From assembly GCA_903927185.1 (NCBI GenBank), contig CAIYLW010000092.1, forward strand, positions 1 to 45,754: a DNA stretch of 45,754 bases, given 5' to 3'. The DNA comes from an uncultured Bacteroidota bacterium (GTDB lineage: Bacteria; Bacteroidota; Bacteroidia; Chitinophagales; Chitinophagaceae). Each line of letters starts with the position of its first letter. The first letter of the stretch is position 1. Under the pieces are notes generated by a model. The model did not search any database. It saw only the letters and a program-made list of their open reading frames with translations, and was not told the DNA's origin. This document shows positions 26,894-34,400 of the stretch, in pieces. A program made the translations under genes and the position numbers.

Positions 26894-27520
26894 ATGAAAG
26901 TTTTAATTGCAGATGACCATACTATTGTAAGAGAAGGTTTAAAAAGGATTTTGCTAGAAGCCTTCCCTTTTTGTGAAATCACAGATGTCTGCGATGGTGC
27001 TGATCTTCTAAAAAAGGCACTTCACGAAAAGTGGGATATCATTATTTCTGATATTACTATGCCTGGTCAATCTGGCATTGAGATATTGAAACAAATTAAA
27101 GAATATGCTCCTACTATCCCAGTATTAATGCTAAGTATGCATGCTCCTGAACAATATGCTGTTAGGGCAATTAAAGCAGGCGCTTCTGGTTATTTAACGA
27201 AAGAAAGTGCTCCTTTTGAATTAGTTAATGCAGTAGAGAAAATTTTAGGGGGTAGAAAATACATTACCGCTCAGGTAGCTGAAGTGTTGGCAGAATCTAT
27301 TGAACAAAATATTGATAAAGCACCACACGAAATCTTATCAGATAGAGAATTTGAAGTTTTGAAGTTGATTGCACAGGGTCAAAGTATATCAAAAATTGGA
27401 GAAATACTTAGTCTTAGTGTTAATACCATCAGTACCTATCGTACCCGGATCATGGAAAAATTAAATATTCATAATAATGCCGATTTAGTAAAATATAGTA
27501 TGAAACATAACTTAATTTAA
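26894..27520 (+). CDS. NarL/FixJ-type response regulator
   Basis: This 208-residue cytosolic protein has an N-terminal receiver domain (acidic pocket D7-D8, phosphoacceptor D53 in IISDITMPG, conserved switch Ser in LMLSMH, Lys in YLTKES) and a C-terminal LuxR-type helix-turn-helix (LSDREFEVLKLIAQGQSISKIGEILSLSVNTISTYRTRIMEKL). It should bind DNA when phosphorylated. No conventional kinase with an ATPase domain is beside it; the next gene is a PAS-DHp-REC protein. A TAACTTTA box at 26801-26808 may be its promoter. A terminator follows. Confidence 0.95.
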   Translation: MKVLIADDHTIVREGLKRILLEAFPFCEITDVCDGADLLKKALHEKWDIIISDITMPGQSGIEILKQIKEYAPTIPVLMLSMHAPEQYAVRAIKAGASGYLTKESAPFELVNAVEKILGGRKYITAQVAEVLAESIEQNIDKAPHEILSDREFEVLKLIAQGQSISKIGEILSLSVNTISTYRTRIMEKLNIHNNADLVKYSMKHNLI

Positions 27521-27551
27521 GAAAATTAGTCACTGTTCATAGCAGCTAATA

Positions 27552-27594
27552 AAAAAAAAGTCCCTAAACAGCTATAGTTTTGGGGACTTTTTTT
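27552..27594 (+). terminator. Rho-independent terminator of the response regulator
   Basis: A-rich left arm ending AGTCCC and right arm GGGGACT followed by seven Ts (to about 27594). The stem has one small internal bulge. It separates the response regulator from the PAS protein. Confidence 0.88.
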
Positions 27595-27689
27595 ATTGGC
27601 AACCACGTAGTAATTACACTACGCAATAATCATTGAATATTGCCCATTTATTGAGCCTTCTACTACTGTTCTTCCTTTTTACAAGTATG

Positions 27690-27712
27690 ACCTTGCTTAT
27701 GTAAAACAAGGT
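27690..27712 (+). promoter_or_regulatory. Small hairpin just before the PAS protein start codon
   Basis: Perfect 6-bp inverted repeat ACCTTG (27690-27695) / CAAGGT (27707-27712) with an 11-nt loop ends 2 nt before the ATG at 27715. A second short inverted repeat, CGTAGT / ACTACG (27606-27623), lies upstream. They could affect translation or bind a regulator; short repeats also arise by chance. Confidence 0.3.
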
Positions 27713-27714
27713 TT

Positions 27715-29550
27715 ATGCAATACCCCTTCATCCTAGATAGTACCTTATCTGTTCTAATTCAATCGAATATTCATTTTATCATCAGTACCGACATATTAGG
27801 GAATATCAATTATTTCAATGCTAAATCGGCACAACAATTAAAACTTGATGCTCTAAAACAACAGAACAATTCGAAATTCCCGAATCTACTGAGCGAGTTA
27901 GACAGAATAAATTATCGTAAAGCGCTTCTTAAGTGCATGGAAGAAAATGCGAAACCACAAAACGTACACATCAATAGTATTGCTGAGGTGAAATTTCAAT
28001 TTGGCATCCAGTTTATCATTTCTATGATTGAAGATGAAAGCCAAGGCCCAATTGGTTTTCTTTTAATCGGACAAGAACTGAATAAACCAGTTGATCATCC
28101 AGTTGATTTAAATAAAAAGGATGCGCTTCCCTATGAAGACCTGAAAATTCTGTTGAGTAACAAACAAATCATGGTTTGGATGTTAGATCGAAATCAGCTT
28201 TGCAAGTATGCAAATGAAACCATTTATACAAGGTTTAAATCTTCTCATTTACAAGAATTAGAAAAAGCATTTTTAAACAGATTCCGACTTAGTGCATTAC
28301 CTGAAACCTATCAAACATTCCTAAAATGCCTGAACGACCAAAAAGAATTTTCAATTGAAATAAACGCCAGTTCAGTTGGTGAACAAAAATTATGGCTTCA
28401 AATGATAGGTATCCCCAGAATTGATAACAATGGCTTTTTTGATGGGTTTATTTTATATGGAACCGATATTTCTATCATCCATGATGCGGCTAACTCAATG
28501 AAAAAACAAACTGATCTTATCAGCATCTTAAACAAAGAGTATACTAAGTTTAAAAAAATTGCGAGTATTTCCAATCAGGGTATTATCATTACCGATACTA
28601 TTAATCATATTACCTGGATGAACGATGCTGTTAATAATATCATGGGATATAGTATAAAAGATTCTCTAGGCAAACAAGATTTTCAGCTATTCTGTGGATC
28701 AGAAACAAAAGAGGAAGATATTAGTGCTATTAAAATAAGTGTTTGTGATTTAACAAGCTTACACAAAGAAATGTTACTCTATCATAAATCTGGCAAAAAA
28801 GTATGGGTAGAATTAATAAAGGAACCTATCTATGATGAGAATAATAAATTCTGTGGTTTCTTTATTATCGTTAACGATATTCAAATCAAAAAAATATCCG
28901 AAAAGGAAATTGCACAACAGATACTTACTCTCAGAAAAATGTCTCTAATTACTTCTCACGAGATTAGGCATGAATTTACAAAAATTATGCAGGTAACACA
29001 AACTATTAAATTGCAAAATCCTGATATTGCTACTTATCAAAAATTGTTGGAAGAGATTGAGAAGTCTACAGAGCGAGTTAATAAAGCAATTTTTGAATTA
29101 AACGATCATATTAATTTTGCAACATCCAACACCCTATCATTGGATGCCTATTTGAATCAGGAAATTGAAGAGATTGTTTTGATTGATGATGATAAGTTGG
29201 TAAACGAAATGAATCAGATGGTGATTAGAAAAGTACACCCAGATATTCAAGTAAAAGTTTTCGATGATGTTGATTATGCACTTTCACATATTATTTCAAA
29301 TCCAGATACTAGGAGGAAAACATTTGTGGATCTAAATTTTCCCTATAAATCTGGATGGTTCTTCTTAGATGAATATCAAAAATTATCGCAACCAGGTTCG
29401 GTTATTTTACTTACTTCCTCACTTCAACAAGAAGATATTGACTATTCAAAACAGTATCCCTTTATTACACATTATATGACTAAGCCATTAAATATTCAAC
29501 AATTGAAAGAATTAAAAATTCAAAGTATACATCGGAAACAAATTGTTTAA
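27715..29550 (+). CDS. PAS-PAS-PAS-DHp-REC signalling protein without a kinase ATPase domain
   Basis: This 611-residue soluble protein has three PAS-like domains (about 8-120, 140-255 and 278-392). They are followed by a helical segment with an H-box-like SHEIRHEFTKIMQ (candidate phospho-His H415) and a coiled helix to about 470. A complete receiver domain starts near 487: acidic D491-D493, phosphoacceptor D539 in FVDLNFPYKSG, T567 and K590. Only about 20 residues separate the helical hairpin from the receiver, so no HATPase_c domain is present and the N, G1 and G2 boxes are missing. It cannot be an ordinary histidine kinase. It may be a phosphotransfer hub or a sensor receiving phosphate from elsewhere. 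It lies after the NarL-type regulator but behind that gene's terminator. Confidence 0.85.
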   Translation: MQYPFILDSTLSVLIQSNIHFIISTDILGNINYFNAKSAQQLKLDALKQQNNSKFPNLLSELDRINYRKALLKCMEENAKPQNVHINSIAEVKFQFGIQFIISMIEDESQGPIGFLLIGQELNKPVDHPVDLNKKDALPYEDLKILLSNKQIMVWMLDRNQLCKYANETIYTRFKSSHLQELEKAFLNRFRLSALPETYQTFLKCLNDQKEFSIEINASSVGEQKLWLQMIGIPRIDNNGFFDGFILYGTDISIIHDAANSMKKQTDLISILNKEYTKFKKIASISNQGIIITDTINHITWMNDAVNNIMGYSIKDSLGKQDFQLFCGSETKEEDISAIKISVCDLTSLHKEMLLYHKSGKKVWVELIKEPIYDENNKFCGFFIIVNDIQIKKISEKEIAQQILTLRKMSLITSHEIRHEFTKIMQVTQTIKLQNPDIATYQKLLEEIEKSTERVNKAIFELNDHINFATSNTLSLDAYLNQEIEEIVLIDDDKLVNEMNQMVIRKVHPDIQVKVFDDVDYALSHIISNPDTRRKTFVDLNFPYKSGWFFLDEYQKLSQPGSVILLTSSLQQEDIDYSKQYPFITHYMTKPLNIQQLKELKIQSIHRKQIV

Positions 29551-29576
29551 AAAATTTCTGGACCCATTTAAAACAA

Positions 29577-29610
29577 AAGACCCCATTTCGATATTACGGA
29601 ATGGGGTCTT
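29577..29610 (-). terminator. Terminator of proline dehydrogenase, possibly bidirectional
   Basis: Strong stem of AAGACCCCATT (29577-29587) with AATGGGGTCTT (29600-29610), extended inward with one mismatch. On the minus strand it is followed by TTGTTTTAAA; on the plus strand the tail is not T-rich. It lies between the convergent PAS protein and proline dehydrogenase. Confidence 0.8.
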
Positions 29611-29629
29611 CACATGTATGAATTTGAAT

Positions 29630-30814
29630 TTATCCTTTTCTTCTTTCTAATTCTTGTTTAATTAAACTTAGTTCGCGTCCTGTTTGTCCACTCACACTGC
29701 TATTCTCCTGTGCACGACGCATCAAATAAGGTATTACATCTCTTATCGGACCAAAAGGCAAATACTTACTTACATTTAAATTTTCTTTAGCAAGATTGAA
29801 ACTTATATTATCACTCATGCCATATAATTGAGAGAAATGAATATGAGGATGATTATGAGCAAGCCCCTTTTCTTCAATAAGATTTGCCATCAGCAAATTA
29901 CTATTTTCATTATGCGATGCTACAATGCAGGATATTTTGTCGATATGCTCAACACAATAACGTACTGCCGCATTATAGTCTCTATCACAGGCGGCTTTGT
30001 CGATATGAATCGGAGATTCGTATCCTTTTTGATAGGCTCGCTCTCTTTCTTTTTCCATATAGGCTCCACGTACTAATTTCATTCCCAGATAAAATCCCTG
30101 TTGATTAGCGATCTTATAGGAAATATCAAGGAAATGTAGTCGATCGTGGCGATATAATTGTATGGTATTATAAACTACTGCTTTTTCTTTATTGAAGATT
30201 TCCATCATTTCCATGGTAAGCCTATCAACAGGATCTTGCATCCAACTTTCTTCCGCATCAATTAAAACCCCGATATTTTTTTCAGCAGCTGCTTCACAAA
30301 TAATATACATCCTTTCGCGTACTCTATCCCATTCTGCAATTTCTGCTTCATGGTCGTGAATCCCGCTTCGTAATCTAGGTGCTTCATTAAGTGTTTCTAA
30401 TAAACCATTTCTAGCTAAACCTGTAACCTTGATACTCATAAATGGAATATTCTTCTGGGAAGAAGCATAATTAATTACACGAATAAACTCATCTGTAGCA
30501 TAATCAAAATTATCTTCCCCTTCTTTACCTTCTACACCATAATCAAGGATAACTTGAACGCCATATTTTCCAAGTGTTTCACATACCGCAGAAGTTTCTT
30601 CCAAGGTTTCTCCACCTACAAATTGCCTGAAGATGGTTTTACGAATTATTCCATCTATCGGAAGTCCGGTCTTCATTAAAAAGGGGGTGAGACGGGTACC
30701 TAACTGAACAAACAGTTGGTAACCCATTGTTCTGAAAAGAAATCTAGCGCCTTTCAGGTCTTTAGTAGCCTTATAAGCAAAGGCATTTTCGGTATTTTCA
30801 AAGGAGATATTCAT
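29630..30814 (-). CDS. Proline dehydrogenase
   Basis: This 394-residue FAD enzyme oxidises proline to pyrroline-5-carboxylate, feeding electrons to quinones. The TIM-barrel PRODH signature is clear: MSIKVTGLARNGL, LIDAEESWMQDPVDRL, GMKLVRGAYMEKERERA (substrate-binding region) and the C-terminal QLYGMSDNISF with KYLPFGPIRDVIPYLMRRAQEN. It is a stand-alone, monofunctional form rather than the PutA fusion. No P5C dehydrogenase gene is adjacent. Confidence 0.95.
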   Translation of the reverse strand: MNISFENTENAFAYKATKDLKGARFLFRTMGYQLFVQLGTRLTPFLMKTGLPIDGIIRKTIFRQFVGGETLEETSAVCETLGKYGVQVILDYGVEGKEGEDNFDYATDEFIRVINYASSQKNIPFMSIKVTGLARNGLLETLNEAPRLRSGIHDHEAEIAEWDRVRERMYIICEAAAEKNIGVLIDAEESWMQDPVDRLTMEMMEIFNKEKAVVYNTIQLYRHDRLHFLDISYKIANQQGFYLGMKLVRGAYMEKERERAYQKGYESPIHIDKAACDRDYNAAVRYCVEHIDKISCIVASHNENSNLLMANLIEEKGLAHNHPHIHFSQLYGMSDNISFNLAKENLNVSKYLPFGPIRDVIPYLMRRAQENSSVSGQTGRELSLIKQELERRKG

Positions 30815-30926
30815 TGCTAACGGATGTTCGTTACGCGAATATCGTATACATTAGCTAAGTAAAAAAGGAATTTTATAACTCGTTAGTAATTATTTATAAC
30901 TATTTATTAAAAACTGAACTTCGTAT

Positions 30927-32024
30927 ATGCATATTTCAAAAATAGAGATCTATAAATACAGTATTCCGATGGCGCCATTTACTATTGCAACTGGAACCAT
31001 GCATTTTGCACAGAATTTATTAGTGCGGATCCATACAAGCACCGGCTCAATTGGGATTGGCGAATGTTCTGCTTTTCCAATGATTGCGGGAGAAACACAG
31101 GCTACCTGCTATGAGATGGCAAAGGAATTTGCAGCAATTTGGAAGAACAAAGATCCTTTACAAATTGAAGCCAGGATGCAGGAACTTGACCTGTTTACTG
31201 CTGCGAATTATACTGCAAAAAGTGCTTTCGATTTGGCCTTATACGATATTGCCTCAAAGAATGCCAATTTGCCGCTCTATCAATTTCTAGGAGGTCAAAA
31301 CAAACACATTGAAACTGATTTAACGATTGGTATTGATACCCCTGAAAAAATGGCTGCAACAGCAATAGATTATCAAAAAAAAGGGGTTAATATCATTAAA
31401 GTAAAACTTGGAAAGAAAGTTGCTGATGATATTGAACGTATCAAAAAAATCAGAGAAGCAATTGGGTATCAAATTAAAATCCGCATTGATGCCAATCAGG
31501 GTTGGTCGTTCGATGATGCAGTTATTGCATTAACTAGCCTAGGAAACTATCAAATTGAATTTTGTGAGCAACCAATGCGAAAATGGAACGACGAATTGTT
31601 GCCTCAATTAATGTCCATTTCTCCGATTCCAATTATGGCAGATGAAAGTGTTTTTACGCATTATGATGCAGAAAGATTAATCAGGCACAACGCATGTACT
31701 TATATTAATATCAAATTTGCAAAAAGTGGCGGTATTTTAGAAGCAACAAAAATTAATCAAATTGCAGAGGCTAATGGTATTGCCTGTATGCTGGGGGGAA
31801 TGTTGGAAAGCCGGGTAGCACTTACGGCCAAAATGCATTTTGCTTTGGCCAATAAAAATATCTGCTTTTACGATTTAGATACTTGTTTGATTGGGCATAA
31901 CGTAGATCCAGTTATTGGAGGCGTAACCTATCAAGGCATGGAACTTTCAATAGCTGAAACCCCCGGTATTGGGGCAGATGTAGACCAGGATTTCCTGAAA
32001 AAACTAGAACAGACCGTTATTTAG
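30927..32024 (+). CDS. Dipeptide epimerase (L-Ala-D/L-Glu epimerase-like, enolase superfamily)
   Basis: This 365-residue enzyme has the enolase capping domain and a beta/alpha barrel. Metal ligands are in RIDANQGW, EFCEQPM and MADESV; catalytic lysines are in KVKLG and the INIKFAKSGGI strand. A DLD motif near the C-terminus (FYDLDTCLIG) matches the DxD that binds the dipeptide amino group in dipeptide epimerases. In the family this enzyme converts L-Ala-D-Glu from murein peptides to L-Ala-L-Glu. Specificity may differ. A thioesterase gene follows with its own promoter. Confidence 0.9.
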   Translation: MHISKIEIYKYSIPMAPFTIATGTMHFAQNLLVRIHTSTGSIGIGECSAFPMIAGETQATCYEMAKEFAAIWKNKDPLQIEARMQELDLFTAANYTAKSAFDLALYDIASKNANLPLYQFLGGQNKHIETDLTIGIDTPEKMAATAIDYQKKGVNIIKVKLGKKVADDIERIKKIREAIGYQIKIRIDANQGWSFDDAVIALTSLGNYQIEFCEQPMRKWNDELLPQLMSISPIPIMADESVFTHYDAERLIRHNACTYINIKFAKSGGILEATKINQIAEANGIACMLGGMLESRVALTAKMHFALANKNICFYDLDTCLIGHNVDPVIGGVTYQGMELSIAETPGIGADVDQDFLKKLEQTVI

Positions 32025-32036
32025 TTCTCCCCTATG

Positions 32037-32044
32037 TATCTTTG
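32037..32044 (+). promoter_or_regulatory. -7 promoter box TATCTTTG of the thioesterase gene
   Basis: TATCTTTG is an exact TANNTTTG match, 20 bp before the ATG at 32065. It lies directly after the epimerase stop, so the thioesterase likely has its own promoter. No clear TTTG -33 element is seen at 17-21 bp upstream. Confidence 0.5.
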
Positions 32045-32064
32045 TAAAACATAAATTGAAATTG

Positions 32065-32580
32065 ATGATAGAAGGAAAGAAAGCGAATGAGAGTTTTACA
32101 ATCATGAACGAGCTTGTTTTACCCAATGATACCAACACTTTTGGGAATCTCATGGGTGGTCGCCTAATGTATTGGATGGATATTGCTGCAGGGATTGCGG
32201 CTGGAAAACATTGCAACACTCCAAGTATGACGGTATCTGTTGATAATATTAGTTTTAAAAACCCCATCAAACTTGGCAATGTGGTTCATATTGAAGCTTT
32301 TGTTTGTCGGGCTTTCAATACTTCCATGGAAATTTATCTCAAAGTTTGGGGCGAAGATTTATTACACCAATATAAATACGAAAGCAATGAAGCTTTCTTC
32401 ACGTTTGTAGCATTAGATCCAAATGGTAAGCCAAGGCTTGTGCCCTCTGTAATTCCTGAAACTGAAACTGAAATCAAACTTTTTGATGGTTCTTTAAGAA
32501 GAAGGCAGTTAAGACTGATTCTTTCCGGAAAAATGAAACCAGATGATGCAAGTGAATTAAAAGCATTCTTTACACAATAG
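32065..32580 (+). CDS. Acyl-CoA thioesterase, hotdog fold
   Basis: This 171-residue enzyme hydrolyses acyl-CoA to free acid and CoA. The hotdog signature is NTFGNLMGGRLMYWMDIAAGIAA (with the general-base region), TVSVDNISFKNPIKLGNVV and a C-terminal tail. I start at the ATG 32065 (MIEGKKANE); a TTG at 32056 gives a longer, less likely frame. It resembles the YciA/BFIT-type single-domain thioesterases. It ends at a hairpin terminator and converges with the acyltransferase gene. Confidence 0.9.
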   Translation: MIEGKKANESFTIMNELVLPNDTNTFGNLMGGRLMYWMDIAAGIAAGKHCNTPSMTVSVDNISFKNPIKLGNVVHIEAFVCRAFNTSMEIYLKVWGEDLLHQYKYESNEAFFTFVALDPNGKPRLVPSVIPETETEIKLFDGSLRRRQLRLILSGKMKPDDASELKAFFTQ

Positions 32581-32585
32581 ATAGT

Positions 32586-32613
32586 GGCCTGGATTTATTC
32601 AGGCCTTTTATTT
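32586..32613 (+). terminator. Rho-independent terminator of the thioesterase gene
   Basis: Perfect 6-bp GC-rich stem GGCCTG (32586-32591) / CAGGCC (32600-32605) with an 8-nt loop, followed by TTTTATTT. Its tail overlaps the last codons of the convergent acyltransferase gene, which ends at 32608. Confidence 0.8.
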
Positions 32614-33375
32614 GTCCAAGATATTCATTAAATGATGCTTACCCTTGAGCATATATTCTTTGCTTTGCTCGATTGCATGCATCACTTCGTCTAAAATTTC
32701 TTCAACTGGTTTAGTATAGTCAATCACCATTGGCTCTTTAAATCGTATAGAAAGCTTGGCTCCTTTCTTTTTAAATGAAAGCCCTGTTTTGCTAAATGCC
32801 CTCCAGAATCCATTGATTACTACTGGCACCACTATTGGATGATTGTTTTTGATGATGTGCCCGGTACCCTTTCTACCAGGTGCAAAAGGCTTTGTAGTTC
32901 CCTGAGGAAAAGTAATTACCCAACTATGATTTAAAGCCTCATCTATTTTTTGAGTATCCGTTTCATCCCGAGTCCGGTTAACGTCTTCTCCATTTGCACG
33001 CCAAGTTCTTTTAATAGTAAGTGCCCCCGCTAATTTAAACAACCTACTAATGAGACTCCCATTCATCGTTTCTTCAGCAGCTACAAAATATACATTGGTA
33101 AATGGATTAATCAAATAATATGGTAATCCCAATCTGTTTTGTTTACGCCATTTGACTGCGCAAAAAATATGTAAGAATGTAATTACATCTGCAAAATAGG
33201 TTTGATGATTACTTACAAATAGTACATTATGTTTGGGTAGTTTTTTTAAATGTTCTGTGCCTTCAATTCGAATACTATTCACTATACACAGCCCGGGATA
33301 GGATACTGCCCCTACTATTGCATAAACAAAGGACCGTATGAGTTTTATATGTTTTAGTTTTTCAACTAATTTCAT
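32608..33375 (-). CDS. PlsC-like 1-acylglycerol-3-phosphate acyltransferase
   Basis: This 255-residue protein matches the LPLAT family. The catalytic motif reads NHQTYFAD (56-63), giving H(x5)D instead of the classical H(x4)D, and the motif III FPEGTRS reads FPQGTTKP (156-162). These are clear deviations and suggest a divergent subgroup, perhaps with another acceptor. A hydrophobic N-terminal stretch (about 15-33) and the VPVVINGF segment support membrane association. It likely adds the second acyl chain in phospholipid synthesis, or another acyl group. Confidence 0.85.
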   Translation of the reverse strand: MKLVEKLKHIKLIRSFVYAIVGAVSYPGLCIVNSIRIEGTEHLKKLPKHNVLFVSNHQTYFADVITFLHIFCAVKWRKQNRLGLPYYLINPFTNVYFVAAEETMNGSLISRLFKLAGALTIKRTWRANGEDVNRTRDETDTQKIDEALNHSWVITFPQGTTKPFAPGRKGTGHIIKNNHPIVVPVVINGFWRAFSKTGLSFKKKGAKLSIRFKEPMVIDYTKPVEEILDEVMHAIEQSKEYMLKGKHHLMNILDK

Positions 33376-33487
33376 TTACTGATTTTTTTTTTTTGGCTTC
33401 ATTGAATTTGCCAAAAATTATTTTGATTACAAACACTCAAAATAAGAAATGTAACCAAAATGTTATTTTAAAAACTAAAAATAGGCG

Positions 33488-33516
33488 TTTTGTATCAGCA
33501 TCTAACGATATTTTTG
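33488..33516 (+). promoter_or_regulatory. Promoter of the HxpB-like phosphatase gene
   Basis: TTTTG (33488-33492) is followed after 16 bp by TATTTTTG (33509-33516), a good Bacteroidetes -33/-7 pair, 18 bp before the ATG at 33535. Confidence 0.55.
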
Positions 33517-33534
33517 CGTAGCTAAAAAGGTAAG

Positions 33535-34197
33535 ATGCAATTAAACACAGTAATTTTTGATATAGATGGTCTCTTGATAGATAGTGAACCTCTTTGGAAT
33601 CAAGCTGCAGAAGAAGTACTCAAAGATTATGGAGTAAATCTTACTGAAGAGCAATATAAATCTACTACCGGTTTAAGAACTAAAGAGTTTGTTCAATGGT
33701 GGTTTAGATATTATCAAATTGGTGAACAAGAATATAGTAAAGCTGAAAAACGAATCGTTCAATCAGTTTTAATGAAAATTGAAATTCAAGCAAAAGTTAT
33801 GCCTGGACTTGCATACATTTTCGACTTTTTTCATAAAAAACAATTTAAGATTGGCTTAGCCACTTCATCTCCTCAAGAGTTAATTGATTTGGTGATTAAG
33901 ATGACAGGTATTGGACCATTTCTTAATGCAACATCTTCTGCCGAAGATTTACCTTATGGGAAACCCCACCCACAAGTATATTTAAACTGTGCTTCCAAAA
34001 TGGATTCGGCGCCTACTTCTTGTGTTTGCTTTGAAGATTCTTTCAATGGTTTAATCGCTGCTAAAGCTGCAAGAATGAAATGTGTAGTAGTTCCTCATTA
34101 CTCTCAATTAAAAGATGAACAATGGGGTGCTGCAGATTTAAAACTTTCCTCCCTTCAAAATTTTGGAGAGCTCCATTTCAATCTTGTAAATCAATAA
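33535..34197 (+). CDS. HAD-IA hexitol/sugar-phosphate phosphatase (HxpB/YniC-like)
   Basis: This 220-residue cytosolic enzyme carries HAD motif I (IFDIDGLLIDSEPLW), TSS in motif II, PYGKPHPQVYL in motif III and CFEDSFNGLIAAKAARM in motif IV. The whole frame, especially SAEDLPYGKPHPQVYLNCA and the start, closely resembles E. coli YniC/HxpB, a 2-deoxyglucose-6-phosphate and hexitol-phosphate phosphatase. It has its own promoter and a shared terminator with the convergent OmpA gene. Confidence 0.9.
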   Translation: MQLNTVIFDIDGLLIDSEPLWNQAAEEVLKDYGVNLTEEQYKSTTGLRTKEFVQWWFRYYQIGEQEYSKAEKRIVQSVLMKIEIQAKVMPGLAYIFDFFHKKQFKIGLATSSPQELIDLVIKMTGIGPFLNATSSAEDLPYGKPHPQVYLNCASKMDSAPTSCVCFEDSFNGLIAAKAARMKCVVVPHYSQLKDEQWGAADLKLSSLQNFGELHFNLVNQ

Positions 34198-34218
34198 TTA
34201 ATCTGGGTTGGATGAATA

Positions 34219-34309
34219 GAACACAGATGACACAGATATAACAAATTTTCGCTGATGCTTCTAATTTAATAATCCGTGTAAATCAGTTTTATCAGCGTTA
34301 TCTGTGTGC
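34219..34309. repeat. REP-like imperfect palindrome with ACACAGAT termini
   Basis: The segment starts with ACACAGAT repeated twice (34221-34238) and ends with ATCAGCGTTATCTGTGT (34291-34307), the complement of ACACAGATAACGCTGAT. The left side holds the same blocks (ACACAGAT, AAC, CGCTGAT) with a small insertion, so the element folds into a long imperfect hairpin. Such ACACAGAT-type units are often seen as dispersed intergenic copies in Bacteroidetes genomes; that is background recollection, and only one copy is in this window. No transposase is near. Confidence 0.6.
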
Positions 34310-34349
34310 AAAAAAAAGACAACAGAAATTAAATTTTGTTTTATAAAAT

Positions 34350-34382
34350 AAAAGCCCGTCTGGATTTCTCAGACGGGCTTTT
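34350..34382. terminator. Bidirectional Rho-independent terminator
   Basis: Perfect 13-bp inverted repeat AAAAGCCCGTCTG (34350-34362) / CAGACGGGCTTTT (34370-34382) with a 7-nt loop, flanked by T-rich sequence on the plus side and A-rich on the other. It serves the convergent HxpB-like and OmpA genes. Confidence 0.92.
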
Positions 34383-34400
34383 TATTAATAGAAATTAAGA

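Noticed and set aside
32056..32064. TTG start nine bases upstream of the thioesterase ATG
   Set aside because: The ATG at 32065 is standard, is suitably placed after the TATCTTTG box, and starts before the conserved hotdog region.
34198..34349. Insertion sequence remnant downstream of the HxpB-like gene
   Set aside because: The palindromic element is too short, carries no transposase fragment and shows no clear target-site duplication.
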